Assembly (NCBI RefSeq): GCF_019243775.1
Contig: NZ_CP069157.1
Location: 1,178,001 to 1,242,000, forward strand
From: Morganella morganii
GTDB taxonomy: Bacteria > Pseudomonadota > Gammaproteobacteria > Enterobacterales > Enterobacteriaceae
Direction: 5' to 3'
DNA length: 64,000 nt
Shown: positions 47,288-56,756 of the stretch, in pieces
How positions within the stretch are numbered: position 1 is the first letter of the stretch
How the letters are laid out: each line of letters begins with the position of its first letter
Translations under genes and position numbers: made by a program
Notes under the pieces: generated by a model
The model's database searches: none
Told to the model about the DNA's origin: nothing
Seen by the model: the letters and a program-made list of their open reading frames with translations, nothing else

Positions 47288-48469
47288 TCACTGATGAATG
47301 AGCCTGTTTCTGCTGATCTTCAGGCCGCGCATCATACACAGCCAGGCGCAGGCGGAAACACCAATCAGCAGCAGCCACAGGGTATTTGGCGGGAAATAGG
47401 TCAGCACACCGCCGGTCATCAGCGGGTTAAAGGCACCGCCGAGCCAGCCGAGGGATTGAGCGGAAAAGTAGCTGGATTTCATGCCGTCCGGCGCAATGTT
47501 GTCGATCAGCATATATTCACCCGGCGCATAAATCAGTTCACCGAGGGTAAAAACAAAGGCGGCAATTCCCCAGAACACAAGGTTGCTGCCTGACATCATA
47601 AATCCGGCCAGTCCGGCCATAAAAAAGAGTGTACCGAGTGTCATCAGCTTTTGCAGATTGTCTGTGCTGATCCGGCGGCCGACCATATATTGCAGTGAAA
47701 CCACTACTGCAGCATTGACCGGCAGTACCACACCAATCACTTTTTCTGCCAGTGTGGTATCTGCCACCGTCAGGACATACTGGGAAATACAGGCGGAAAA
47801 CGAACCAAACACCAGCGATCCCAGAAAGGCGGATAATGTGAACCAGAGCAGGGCTTTATCATGCAGCATGACAGAAGGCTGCCAGGTGGTACTGTTGCTG
47901 CCGGAGGCAGAAGGCGGCACGCTGCGGACAAAACGCTGAATAAAGAATATCGGGAATGAGGCGGTGCAGGCCGCCAGCCAGAACGGCAGATCCGCGCTGT
48001 ACATCAGCAGGCCGGTACCAATCGGCGGCCCGACAGTCCAGCCCATATTGACGAAGGTATAGTTCAGGGAAAAGACTTTGGTTTTGCGCGCCGGTGGCAG
48101 TGTATCGGCGAAATAGGCTTTCAGCACCGTAGCAAAAACGGAGTAGGCGCAGTTAATGAGTGAAAAGAAGACAACGACGAGCGCGATATTATGAGTCAGC
48201 GGAATAGCGATAAATCCGGCGATATAAACCAGAATTGCCATCAGCATGTAGCGTTTTTTATCAAATTTATCCGCAATGATGCCGAAGCCGAGGCTGAATA
48301 ACACGCCGGTTGTCAGTGCGACCGTCAGTGCCACCCCGACCTGATCCACCGCCATGTCATACTGACGGCTGAGATAAATCGCCATAAACGGGATAGTGGC
48401 ACCCCGTCCGATAGTAATTAAGAATGAGGAAGCGAGCAGTGCAATGGTGGAACGGGTGGCGGCTTGCAT
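47288..48469 (-). CDS. ydeE: MFS transporter, YdeE-like
   Basis: 393-residue 12-helix major facilitator resembling E. coli YdeE (dipeptide/drug efflux) along its length: TIALLASSFLITIGRGATIPFMAIYLSRQY, FGIIADKFDKKRYM, YAPGEYMLIDNIAP, YFSAQSLGWLGGAFNPL. It is separated from the methyltransferase by 173 bases with its own orientation, so it may or may not serve the cluster as exporter. Confidence 0.85.
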   Translation of the reverse strand: MQAATRSTIALLASSFLITIGRGATIPFMAIYLSRQYDMAVDQVGVALTVALTTGVLFSLGFGIIADKFDKKRYMLMAILVYIAGFIAIPLTHNIALVVVFFSLINCAYSVFATVLKAYFADTLPPARKTKVFSLNYTFVNMGWTVGPPIGTGLLMYSADLPFWLAACTASFPIFFIQRFVRSVPPSASGSNSTTWQPSVMLHDKALLWFTLSAFLGSLVFGSFSACISQYVLTVADTTLAEKVIGVVLPVNAAVVVSLQYMVGRRISTDNLQKLMTLGTLFFMAGLAGFMMSGSNLVFWGIAAFVFTLGELIYAPGEYMLIDNIAPDGMKSSYFSAQSLGWLGGAFNPLMTGGVLTYFPPNTLWLLLIGVSACAWLCMMRGLKISRNRLIHQ

Positions 48470-48555
48470 GGTGACATTCTCAGTATTTTTATTTTATTTT
48501 TTAATATTCACGTAATCAATATCATGCAAATCAGGCGCTGTACAGCGCCTTCCGG

Positions 48556-48960
48556 TTACGGCAGCACGGCGTGAGCTTCGATTTCAATCAGCCATTCGGG
48601 CAGCGATAATCCGCTGACAATAATCCATGATGAGGCGGGGGCATTATCTGCAAATTTTTCTTTCAGCACATCCGCAATTGCCATTTGTTCATCGTGTGAA
48701 TCCGCACCGGCACGGATATAAATCCGCAGCATAACCACATCAGACAGAGAACCGCCGGCTGCCGCGAGGGCACGGGCAATATTGTTCACCGATTGTGCGG
48801 CTTGTTCCCGCATACCGCCTGCGATTGTCACTTCATTATGATCAACGCCGACCTGTCCTGACAGAAATAACTGCCGGGTGCCGGTTGTTTCCACGACCTG
48901 ACTGAAACCGTATTGCAGGGAATTAAACAGTGAGGGCGGATTAATCCGTTTTATAGTCAT
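48556..48960 (-). CDS. RidA family protein
   Basis: 134-residue RidA/YjgF/UK114-type protein. Seen: FLSGQVGVDHN, VNNIARALAAAGGSLSDVVMLRIYI, and a C-terminal IEIEAHAVLP. The invariant Arg of active imine deaminases (VRVxxxL-xD with R near 105) reads LRIY here. Archetypal members hydrolyse reactive imines/enamines; many paralogues lack this activity. Confidence 0.8.
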   Translation of the reverse strand: MTIKRINPPSLFNSLQYGFSQVVETTGTRQLFLSGQVGVDHNEVTIAGGMREQAAQSVNNIARALAAAGGSLSDVVMLRIYIRAGADSHDEQMAIADVLKEKFADNAPASSWIIVSGLSLPEWLIEIEAHAVLP

Positions 48961-49202
48961 AACAGCCTTTTCAGTAGTGAAATAAAAGAAAATATCGTTT
49001 TATCATAGATTATTTCAGACGCTGTAAATTAACTGATTATTAACAGCATTCTTTATTTTCAGTCTCTGTTGCAGGAGCTGAATAAAAGGGGGCTCAGTGA
49101 GTTTCTGAGATATACAGGGGGAATATTTTTATATCAGAAAAGGATATTCAACACTTACAGGACCGGCGTCGGAGATTTTTACAACACCGGCTTAATTTTT
49201 CT

Positions 49203-49475
49203 TTACTTAATATAAGAATCCAGCACCTTCAGGACAATATCCAGATCACCCTGACGTTTTTCCTCATCTTCCTCATGAACTACGTGTTCAATCAGGTGGC
49301 CTTTAATCACTTCCCGCATTAATCCGTTTACCGCGCCCCGGATAGCCGCAATCTGTTGCAGTACGGCGGAGCACTCATGCGGTTCATCGAGCATTTTTTT
49401 CAGTGAGTTGACCTGCCCCTGAATTTTACTGGCGCGGTTCTGAAGTTTCTGTCTGTCCCTGATGGTATGTGACAT
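49203..49475 (-). CDS. rcnR: Ni/Co-responsive repressor RcnR
   Basis: 90-residue all-helical CsoR/RcnR family repressor. Metal ligands of RcnR are all present: His3, Cys35, His60 and His64. Divergent from rcnA with the RcnR operator between. Released from DNA by nickel or cobalt. Confidence 0.93.
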   Translation of the reverse strand: MSHTIRDRQKLQNRASKIQGQVNSLKKMLDEPHECSAVLQQIAAIRGAVNGLMREVIKGHLIEHVVHEEDEEKRQGDLDIVLKVLDSYIK

Positions 49476-49556
49476 GGCAACCCCGTGAAATAAGGTGAAA
49501 AGAAAGTGACGGGCAAAATAGTAGCATCTTCGTGATACAAAGAGGTAGTGTAATTA

Positions 49557-49571
49557 TACTGGGGGGGAGTA
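49557..49571. promoter_or_regulatory. RcnR operator
   Basis: TACTGGGGGGGAGTA matches the RcnR site form TACT-G6-N-AGTA exactly, located between rcnR and rcnA. Confidence 0.9.
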
Positions 49572-49617
49572 TACTCAATTCACGCTTTCTTCATTCTGAA
49601 AACAGGGATCACACGTC

Positions 49618-50496
49618 ATGACCGATTTTGCCTCTTTACTGCAGCAGGGAAATGCCTGGTTTTTTTATCCCGGCGCGATTGCACTGGGTGCGCTGCACGG
49701 CCTGGAGCCGGGTCACTCAAAAACCATGATAGCGGCTTTTATTATTGCGGTGAAAGGGACGGTCAGACAGGCAGTAATGCTGGGACTGGCGGCGACGTTG
49801 TCGCATACTCTGATAGTCTGGCTGATTGCCCTCGGGGGGATGTATATCAGTACCCGGTTCACGCCGGAAGCCGTAGAGCCGTGGTTACAAATGGTGTCGG
49901 CGGTGATTATTCTGGCAACCGCGTTCTGGATGTTTATGCGGACATACCGCGGTGAAAAAAACTGGCTGACAGAAATGCAGCAGGAAAGCCATACACACAG
50001 TGACCATCATCATGAGCATGATCATCATCACAGCCATGAACATGACCACGATCATCATCACCATCACCATCATGCAGAGCATCACCATGATCACCATGAC
50101 CACCATGATGACGAATATCAGGATGCGCATGCCAGAGCACATGCGCATGAAATCAAAACCCGGTTTACCGGCGGCAAAGCCACCAACAGCCAGGTGTTAC
50201 TGTTCGGCCTGACCGGCGGGTTAATTCCGTGTCCGGCTGCGATTACTGTTTTGCTTATCTGTCTGCAGCTGAAAGCTTTTACCCTGGGGGCAACCATGGT
50301 GCTCAGTTTCAGTATCGGGTTGGCACTGACACTGGTCACAGTCGGTGTGGTAACCGCGGTGGGGTTGCGCCAGGTCAGCCGCCGCTGGCAGGGGCTGGGT
50401 GATATTGCCAAAAAAGCACCGTACTTTTCGGCGGCGCTGATAGCGCTGGTCGGGCTTTATATGGGGATCCACGGCTATATGGGGCTGGCAAACTGA
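49618..50496 (+). CDS. rcnA: Nickel/cobalt efflux protein RcnA
   Basis: 292-residue inner-membrane exporter with the HxxxxD-type start GALHGLEPGHSKTM, about six helices and a long His/Asp-rich cytoplasmic loop (about 122-170) typical of RcnA. It pumps out Ni2+ and Co2+ and is controlled by RcnR. Confidence 0.94.
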   Translation: MTDFASLLQQGNAWFFYPGAIALGALHGLEPGHSKTMIAAFIIAVKGTVRQAVMLGLAATLSHTLIVWLIALGGMYISTRFTPEAVEPWLQMVSAVIILATAFWMFMRTYRGEKNWLTEMQQESHTHSDHHHEHDHHHSHEHDHDHHHHHHHAEHHHDHHDHHDDEYQDAHARAHAHEIKTRFTGGKATNSQVLLFGLTGGLIPCPAAITVLLICLQLKAFTLGATMVLSFSIGLALTLVTVGVVTAVGLRQVSRRWQGLGDIAKKAPYFSAALIALVGLYMGIHGYMGLAN

Positions 50497-50569
50497 TACC
50501 ATTTGCCGGTGTGGTAGTTTGAGGTGAATCAAAAAGAGCTTGCCGGATAACAAAATATATGGCTTAATA

Positions 50570-50749
50570 TTGGCATTGGTTTGGAAGTACAGACCTATTT
50601 ATGTCAGTCCGATTTTAAGTTGTTCTCCGTCAAGCGTTATCCAAGATACCACTTCATAGCGAATTCCTTCTGATAGTTCCCATAAGTAAAAACGTAATCA
50701 AACCGCTTATATGCCTTATGGCAACAAAATCAATTTAAAGGAAATTCAT
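50570..50749 (+). promoter_or_regulatory. Long cold-shock type 5' leader with cold-box-like element
   Basis: The 180 bases before the cold-shock gene contain no ORF. AAGTACAGA near 50584 resembles the cold box TGACGTACAGA found at the start of cspA-type leaders, implying temperature-dependent mRNA folding. Confidence 0.5.
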
Positions 50750-50962
50750 ATGTCCGCAACAATTACCGGTACTGTAAAATGGTTTAACGATGATAAAGGT
50801 TTTGGCTTTATCACTCCTGCTGACGGCAGCAAAGACGTGTTCGTTCACTTCTCTGCAATCCAGAGCGACAGCTTCAAATCTCTGGCAGAAGGCCAGCAGG
50901 TTTCTTTCACCATCGAAAATGGTATGAAAGGCCCGGCTGCAGCTAACGTGGTTGCTCTGTAA
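50750..50962 (+). CDS. Cold shock protein, CspA family
   Basis: 70-residue single OB-fold RNA/DNA-binding protein: [17 protein letters not shown] (RNP1) and VFVHFSAI (RNP2). The ATG at 50750 follows AAAGGAAATTC; the earlier in-frame ATG is not preceded by a site. Acts as RNA chaperone at low temperature or general regulator. Confidence 0.95.
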   Translation: MSATITGTVKWFNDDKGFGFITPADGSKDVFVHFSAIQSDSFKSLAEGQQVSFTIENGMKGPAAANVVAL

Positions 50963-50986
50963 TCACCGCTGTCAGTAACAGATTTT

Positions 50987-51016
50987 AAAAACCTCACTCT
51001 GGTGAGGTTTTTTTAT
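50987..51016 (+). terminator. Terminator after cold shock gene
   Basis: AACCTCAC-TCT-GGTGAGGTT stem followed by T residues. Confidence 0.85.
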
Positions 51017-51089
51017 GCCTGCAGAACAGAATCGTGGCGGAAACCGGCAAACTATGAATATAATTTGCTCGTTATTTAAGGAGTAAGTT

Positions 51090-51824
51090 ATGTCTCAGAA
51101 TATTTATGATAATCCTGATTTCTTTGCCGGTTATGCCACGCTGCCCCGCTCAGCAGAAGGACTGGACGGCGCGCCGGAGTGGACTGCCATGCAGACATTG
51201 CTGCCGTCACTGGCCGGGAAGTCAGTGATCGACCTGGGGTGCGGGTATGGCTGGTTCTGCCGCTGGGCAAAAGAGCAGGGCGCTGCCCGGGTGACCGGTT
51301 TTGATCTGTCAGAGAAAATGCTGGCGAAAGCCGCATCGATGACCACGGATCCGGATATTACCTGGCTGCGTGCTGATCTCGAGACACTGCAATTACCGGC
51401 GGCACAAAGTGATGTGATTTACAGCTCACTGGCACTGCATTATCTGCGTGATATCCCGGCACTGTTTGCCACGCTGTTTCAGGCGCTGGTCGCGGGCGGC
51501 AGTCTGATTTTTTCCGCAGAACACCCGATCTACACAGCTCCCGTCATTCAGAACTGGTGTACGGATAGTGCAGGTAATAAAGCCTGGCCGGTCAATCAGT
51601 ATCAGCAGGAAGGCGTCAGGATCAGCAACTGGTTTGCCGACGGTGTGGAAAAGCAGCACCGGAAATTATCCACCTGGATAAATGCACTGATTACAGCCGG
51701 TTTTGAAATCACCGCCATGAATGAGTGGGGACCGTCAGCGGCACAGATTGCCGCCAACCCGGCACTGGATGAAGAAAAAGAACGGCCGATGATCTTTCTG
51801 CTCAGCGCCCGCAAGCCGGAATAG
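51090..51824 (+). CDS. Class I SAM-dependent methyltransferase
   Basis: 244 residues with motif I VIDLGCGYGWFCRWA (near 47-60), acidic GFDLSEKML and the post-motif YSSLALHYL. A free-standing enzyme of the SmtA/UbiE style; substrate unknown. Strong AAGGAG site. Confidence 0.82.
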   Translation: MSQNIYDNPDFFAGYATLPRSAEGLDGAPEWTAMQTLLPSLAGKSVIDLGCGYGWFCRWAKEQGAARVTGFDLSEKMLAKAASMTTDPDITWLRADLETLQLPAAQSDVIYSSLALHYLRDIPALFATLFQALVAGGSLIFSAEHPIYTAPVIQNWCTDSAGNKAWPVNQYQQEGVRISNWFADGVEKQHRKLSTWINALITAGFEITAMNEWGPSAAQIAANPALDEEKERPMIFLLSARKPE

Positions 51825-51852
51825 TGGCTGACGGGCGGGTTTGTTCCGCAGT

Positions 51853-52404
51853 TTACAGCGTGAATTTATGCTTTCTTATCAGCACAAACAGACCGGCAAC
51901 CGCCGCGAGGATAAGGAACCAGGCAAGGTAAGTATGCAGCGGCAGGGCAAGGATTGCCGCGCTGATAAAATACCCCGCAGAGACAATAACGCTTCCCCAT
52001 AGTGCTCCGCCGAGAATATTCAGCACAAAAAATTTCAGCGGATTAATACCGGCGGCGCCGATAATAACGGGGCCGATAGTCCTTAATCCGTAAGCGAAAC
52101 GTATTCCGATAATAATCAGGCTTTCACGGCGGTGAATTATCCGTTGCAGACGGGCTATTTTATCCGCATGTTTATGAATGCGGGGAAGGATCCGGTTTCC
52201 GGCAAAATAACCGGTAAAAAACAGAACATTGTCACTGATAATTCCGCCCAGTGCGGCCACCAGCATCACTTTCGGATAGGATAATAACTGATGGTGTGCA
52301 GCAATGCCGGACAAAAATGCAGCGGTTTCCCCTTCGATCATGGTACCGAAAAAGGTTGCCCAATAGCCGTATTCTGTAATCCAGTGTGTCAGTAATGTTT
52401 CCAT
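51853..52404 (-). CDS. DedA family membrane protein (YohD-like)
   Basis: 183-residue DedA/VTT-type membrane protein, like E. coli YohD: IEGETAAFLSGIAAHHQLLSYPKV and the IRFAYGLRTIGPVIIGAA motif. DedA proteins act in membrane lipid (undecaprenyl phosphate/phospholipid) translocation. It follows the DUF1345 gene, probably co-transcribed. Confidence 0.83.
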   Translation of the reverse strand: METLLTHWITEYGYWATFFGTMIEGETAAFLSGIAAHHQLLSYPKVMLVAALGGIISDNVLFFTGYFAGNRILPRIHKHADKIARLQRIIHRRESLIIIGIRFAYGLRTIGPVIIGAAGINPLKFFVLNILGGALWGSVIVSAGYFISAAILALPLHTYLAWFLILAAVAGLFVLIRKHKFTL

Positions 52405-52416
52405 CCGCCACTCCGT

Positions 52417-53094
52417 TTAAAATAAACCGGCGGAGATATTAATACATAATCCCAGTATCGCCATATTAAAAACAAAAGAGACGACGGATTGCATTAATAC
52501 CGCGCGGCGCATCGGGGAGGATGCGATTTCGACATCGGCAGTCTGTGAGGCGACGGCAATCGTAAATGAGAAATACATAAAATCAGAGTAAGTGGGTTCA
52601 GCCGGTCTGTCCGGAAATAATAACCACGGTTTTTCCTGTTGCGGGTTGGTGTAATAAAGGTGCGCATAGTGCATGGTAAATCCGGCCGGTAATAACAGCC
52701 AGGAAGACACTAATGTGGATGCGGTCAGAATATATTGGAAAGCTTTATCATTACCTGTCAGATTACCGTGCCCGCCGAGGGCAAAAAAGAGCACCAGTAA
52801 ACTGACACAACACCCGGCCAGCAGGAAAAACATCACCATGCGGGCGCTTTCATCCTCAATTTTAGTCAGTTTACGGATATCTTTTACTTTCTTATTAATG
52901 ATCCGCTCAAAAAGAAACAGCAAATACACCCAGGAGAAGGCATTCCAGCTGAGGATCAGGCACATCAGTGCACTCTGTACGGGCAGCAGAGCAAAAAAAG
53001 TCACAAACGCGACCATCAGAGAGATAATAAAACGCGGACGCGAGTGAAAGGCGTGCCGGAAAATATGAGTAATGCGAATACCATAGCGCAACAT
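52417..53094 (-). CDS. DUF1345 family membrane protein
   Basis: 225-residue protein with about five helices and the DUF1345 pattern (LLPAGFTMHYAHLYYTN, PTYSDFMYFSFTIAVASQTADVEI). Function unknown. Starts 12 bases upstream of the DedA gene. Confidence 0.82.
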   Translation of the reverse strand: MLRYGIRITHIFRHAFHSRPRFIISLMVAFVTFFALLPVQSALMCLILSWNAFSWVYLLFLFERIINKKVKDIRKLTKIEDESARMVMFFLLAGCCVSLLVLFFALGGHGNLTGNDKAFQYILTASTLVSSWLLLPAGFTMHYAHLYYTNPQQEKPWLLFPDRPAEPTYSDFMYFSFTIAVASQTADVEIASSPMRRAVLMQSVVSFVFNMAILGLCINISAGLF

Positions 53095-53219
53095 ACCAGT
53101 ATCCTGTTCAGAAAGATGACATTTTATTATACCAAATATCCGGCAGCAGGGGCGGCATCACTTTTTCGGATACGTGCTTTTTATATACTGAATATCCCTG
53201 CCATTTAAAGTGTCTTTCC

Positions 53220-53972
53220 ATGAGCATAACATTTCTTATTGTCATGTTTTTTGTCGCCGTGGCCGCCGGATTTATCAACGTGGTGTCAGGCGGTGGTGGT
53301 TTTCTGTCGATTACCGCACTGCTGATTTCCGGGTTACCGCCTGCTAACGCACTGGCAACAAATAAGATGCAGGCACTGGGCAGTTCATTAACATCCGGTA
53401 TTTATTTCTTGCGTCAGGGGCGGATTGATTTAAAGAATAATAAATGGGTATTTATTGCGACATTCTTCGGTGCCGCATCCGGCACGATTTTTGTGCAGTT
53501 TATTGATCCGACTTTTCTGAAAAAATTACTGCCGGGATTAATTATCAGTGTCACGCTGTACTTTATTTTTGCACCCGATATCACTAAATCCAAAGAAAAA
53601 CAGCGTGTTTCTTTTTTCCTGTTTTCATTTATCTGCGGCGGCGGTGTCGGGTTTTATGACGGATTCTTAGGTGCCGGTGCCGGGACATTTTATACCATCA
53701 GTTATATGCTGCTGTTAGGATACCGGATAGATAAAGCACAAATTCACTCCAATTTCCTGAACCTGGCCTCCAATACCTCGTCCGTTATCTTTTTTATCGC
53801 AGGCGGTAAAATGATGTGGTCGCTGGGATTACTGATGTTTGCCGGACAAGCTATCGGGGCGCGGCTGGGGGCCGGTGTGGTACTGAGCTCCGGGCTGAAA
53901 GTCATAAAACCGATGATTATTCTGGTCTCTGCCGGGATCAGCACCAAAATGTTATTTGATATGTATTTTTGA
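53220..53972 (+). CDS. TSUP family permease (YfcA-like)
   Basis: 250-residue sulfite exporter TauE/SafE (TSUP) family protein with about eight helices. Seen: FINVVSGGGGFLSITALLISGLPPANALATNKMQA and the second repeat GGGVGFYDGFLGAGAGTFYTI, typical of YfcA. Likely exports a sulfur-containing or organic anion. Confidence 0.85.
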   Translation: MSITFLIVMFFVAVAAGFINVVSGGGGFLSITALLISGLPPANALATNKMQALGSSLTSGIYFLRQGRIDLKNNKWVFIATFFGAASGTIFVQFIDPTFLKKLLPGLIISVTLYFIFAPDITKSKEKQRVSFFLFSFICGGGVGFYDGFLGAGAGTFYTISYMLLLGYRIDKAQIHSNFLNLASNTSSVIFFIAGGKMMWSLGLLMFAGQAIGARLGAGVVLSSGLKVIKPMIILVSAGISTKMLFDMYF

Positions 53973-54013
53973 CAGGGACAAAATCACCGGAAGAGTACGA
54001 CACACTTCAGGCG

Positions 54014-54448
54014 ATGATCATTAAAAATGAGAGTCAGCTGCTGCCGCACCGGGTTGATCCTTTCACCGTTCTGACAGAAGTCACCCGGAAAGATAACGTG
54101 ATTATCCTGAATTATCAGGTTACTGGTCTGCCGCCGGAATTATTCAGAGAAGAAAAATCGGTAAATAAAATGCAGGGCATTCTGACAGGGAAATATTGTC
54201 AGGACTCGGCCATCATGCGGTTATGGCAACTGGCGTTCCCGTCGGGGTTACAGCATAACTATTTTTCGGACGGCACCCGGGTGATGCAGATAAATATTAA
54301 ACCATCAGATTACGGGGCGCAAATTTGTCAGTGTGTTTTCTGTATTTTTGGTTATTTTTACCGGATAGGCTCTTCCCGTGGTGTCTGTCCGGTAAATAAG
54401 ATGAATTTCACCGTCGCCGGGCTGTCCGGCAATATCTTCAGGGGTTAA
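54014..54448 (+). pseudogene. Uncharacterised protein fragment, probably 5'-truncated
   Basis: A frame starting with no ordinary initiation codon continues from the TSUP stop; the first ATG is 54014. Product MIIKNESQLLPHRVDPFTVL ... FSDGTRVMQINIKPSDYG looks like a real domain, then turns into non-protein-like sequence where it overlaps the opposing gene at 54305. No signal peptide. I regard it as a remnant. Confidence 0.35.
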
Positions 54449-54547
54449 CTGCCCGCTGTATTTACACTGTCCGATAGCTGTAATATCAATTTTTGCCTGT
54501 GCGGCAGACATCGTTATTAAAAGCAAAAGCAGGGAATATCTCAGCAA
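54305..54547 (-). CDS. Small exported protein
   Basis: 80 residues with a signal peptide (MLRYSLLLLLITMSAAQA-KID). The mature part is about 60 residues with one Cys. Family not recognised. Confidence 0.45.
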   Translation of the reverse strand: MLRYSLLLLLITMSAAQAKIDITAIGQCKYSGQLTPEDIAGQPGDGEIHLIYRTDTTGRAYPVKITKNTENTLTNLRPVI

Positions 54548-54649
54548 AATGATCTCCGTCAGCAGGGGGTAACTATATTGCCATAATCTGTTTTTTTATC
54601 CGCAGATATCCCGGTAAACCGCATCCGGACCGGATAACAGCGGAATGAT

Positions 54650-55279
54650 TTATTTTACTGTCCAGGCTTCAGAAAATTCCCGCTCAGAAAATAGTTCAGC
54701 CAGACCGCTGATTTGCTTAAGCCGTAATACTTCATCCGGCGACATTCCCAGTTCCTCTCCGATTCTTTCATCGCTCCAGCCCAGTCGTGATAAGTCCCGG
54801 ACAATATCTGACATCGCGGTAACCTGATGCTGTCCGCGGGCCCGGTTATGGCGGATAGTAACGGCCATCTGTTCAGCAACTCCGTGATTTTCCGTATCGA
54901 GCAGCGTTACCGGCAGGTATCCGTTAAGTCGTTTTTTCAGTGCATTTTTCCGGCTTAATAAATAACGATGATAGCCATCAACCACCTGCAAGTCTGAGCG
55001 GTCGTGCGGAGATGGCAGCACAACAACCGGCTGGGTATAACCGTCTTTGGTCAGAGACGTTTCCAGCAATTTTTTCTCCGAGGGTGACATCACGTTCGGA
55101 TTATAATCATTTGCGGTCACCTGTGCCCGCTTTACCCACAGCACACAATCGACCGGTTCATCTTTAAACGGACTGCGCTGATGTAAAAAAAGTTTTATCC
55201 GGTTGAGTGCCTCAATTGTTTGTTCTTCATTATCCAGTCCGTTCAGATAGTTTTCCAGTAAAGAGAGTACTGTTTTCAT
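54650..55279 (-). CDS. ParB-like domain protein (IbrB/YbdM-like)
   Basis: 209-residue protein with a ParB/Srx-type domain (DYNPNVMSPSEKKLLETSLTKDGYTQPVVVLP, then QVVDGYHRYLLSRK) and a C-terminal HTH (MSDIVRDLSRLGWSDERIGEELGMSPDEVLRLKQISG). Resembles IbrB/YbdM, partners of IbrA/YbdN. The pair activates immunoglobulin-binding eib genes in E. coli; direct target here unknown. Confidence 0.78.
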   Translation of the reverse strand: MKTVLSLLENYLNGLDNEEQTIEALNRIKLFLHQRSPFKDEPVDCVLWVKRAQVTANDYNPNVMSPSEKKLLETSLTKDGYTQPVVVLPSPHDRSDLQVVDGYHRYLLSRKNALKKRLNGYLPVTLLDTENHGVAEQMAVTIRHNRARGQHQVTAMSDIVRDLSRLGWSDERIGEELGMSPDEVLRLKQISGLAELFSEREFSEAWTVK

Positions 55280-55297
55280 ATTTATGTTATCCGTCTG

Positions 55298-56524
55298 CTA
55301 TATCAGTTGCCAGTCTTTGCGTTTTGCCTGTATGCGCCTGCAATACTTGTCGTAGCAATGAGATTTGGTCGGGCTGAATGCCAGTGAGCGGCACCAGAAA
55401 TCATTACGTAAAAGGGTTTTGCAGATCCGTCGCCAGGACGGAATATCTTTACTGCCTGTATCACCGGATTGTTCATCCGGGATCCCGTCCGGATAATCCC
55501 GCTCTGCATACCAGTGCAGATAGACCGCAATTTTGTTCCGGTAGTGTTCTGCGGTTTTTTCCGGCAGGCTGGCCAGTAAAAAACGGGCGTAGGATTTCCA
55601 GGTATGACCGGCAGGCTTGCTGATTTGGCGGGAACCGAAAAAACCGGCTTTATTTCCGGGTCGTGTGTACAACATACCGGCATCCGCACCACTGACCCGC
55701 GCACAGGCAAGGCTCCATGTTTCCGGCTCCAGGACATGATACAGCCACAACCCTCTGCGCTGTTCCGGGCCGAAGGGTTCACAGATCCGCATTTTACTGA
55801 GACTGACACCGGCCTGATGCATCAGATCATAAATCGTATTGTAAGGAAGTCTGCTGCGGGAAATATAAGTCCAGATATCTTTCACATGCCAGTCATAAAT
55901 CGGGTAACCCATATAATAGAATCCTTCCGGTGATGCGGTTGTCCACGGGATATCATCGGCATAACGCAGTTTCCGGTTATTACTGATGGCGAGAAACCGG
56001 TTTAATGATTCATCGGCGCGGATCCCCAGCAGTATGACAGAGCTGTGATGATCTCCGGTGATCCACTGATTAAATGAGGGAGTAAAATCTTCAAAAATAA
56101 TCCCCGGATGATAGAAGGGAAAGAAATCAGGGTCAGTAATGGCATCTTCCGGTGGTTGCCGGACCCATTTTTTACCGGGTTCCCAGGCCGTCCAGGCCGG
56201 TTCATACTGGGAAATACCACTTTCGGTGGTGACAGGCAGCGCTATCCAGTAAAACCGCTGAGTACAGTCGGCATAGAGTGATTTCATGGCAGCAACATGG
56301 CTGATAGTAGCGGAATACTGTACTTCCCAGTCGAGAAACATGACATTGAATTTCCGGTGCCGTCTTCTGGCCTCTGCTGCAACCAGATGAAAAAGAACGG
56401 TGGAGTCTTTGCCGCCGGAAAAGGAAAGGGTGATTTGTTCAAAAGTATCAAACAGCCATTCAATCCGCTTTTGTGCTGCATCCAGCACGTTTTCTCCGAG
56501 CGGAATTTTACGTTTGCAGGACAT
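55298..56524 (-). CDS. PAPS-reductase-like DUF3440 protein (IbrA/YbdN-like)
   Basis: 408 residues with an adenine nucleotide alpha-hydrolase fold: P-loop SFSGGKDSTVLFHL (near residue 35) and DUF3440 C-terminal part. Homologous to IbrA/YbdN, regulators related to phosphoadenosine phosphosulfate reductases. The ParB-like gene follows 18 bases later, forming an ibrA-ibrB-type unit. Confidence 0.82.
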   Translation of the reverse strand: MSCKRKIPLGENVLDAAQKRIEWLFDTFEQITLSFSGGKDSTVLFHLVAAEARRRHRKFNVMFLDWEVQYSATISHVAAMKSLYADCTQRFYWIALPVTTESGISQYEPAWTAWEPGKKWVRQPPEDAITDPDFFPFYHPGIIFEDFTPSFNQWITGDHHSSVILLGIRADESLNRFLAISNNRKLRYADDIPWTTASPEGFYYMGYPIYDWHVKDIWTYISRSRLPYNTIYDLMHQAGVSLSKMRICEPFGPEQRRGLWLYHVLEPETWSLACARVSGADAGMLYTRPGNKAGFFGSRQISKPAGHTWKSYARFLLASLPEKTAEHYRNKIAVYLHWYAERDYPDGIPDEQSGDTGSKDIPSWRRICKTLLRNDFWCRSLAFSPTKSHCYDKYCRRIQAKRKDWQLI

Positions 56525-56756
56525 CTCGATTACCGGAATATAGTTAGTTAATAATATTAATATCTAATCATATTTTGATGATAACAGTAAATTATGGTGT
56601 CAGGCTATTATTTAACCGGAATTTCGGTTGGCAGGTAAGAGGGTGCCTGAAGATTACGCCGGATCTCAGCCAAAGGCGTGGTCTGCGCGGGCATTGTCCT
56701 TTATACTGCGCGCTGTAATGACTCAGCAACAGATGATTAAGCAGGTGGTAACGGCG

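Noticed and set aside
49885-50148. Met/Val-rich antisense frame
   Set aside because: It is a mirror of the His-rich CAT codons of rcnA, a known artefact.
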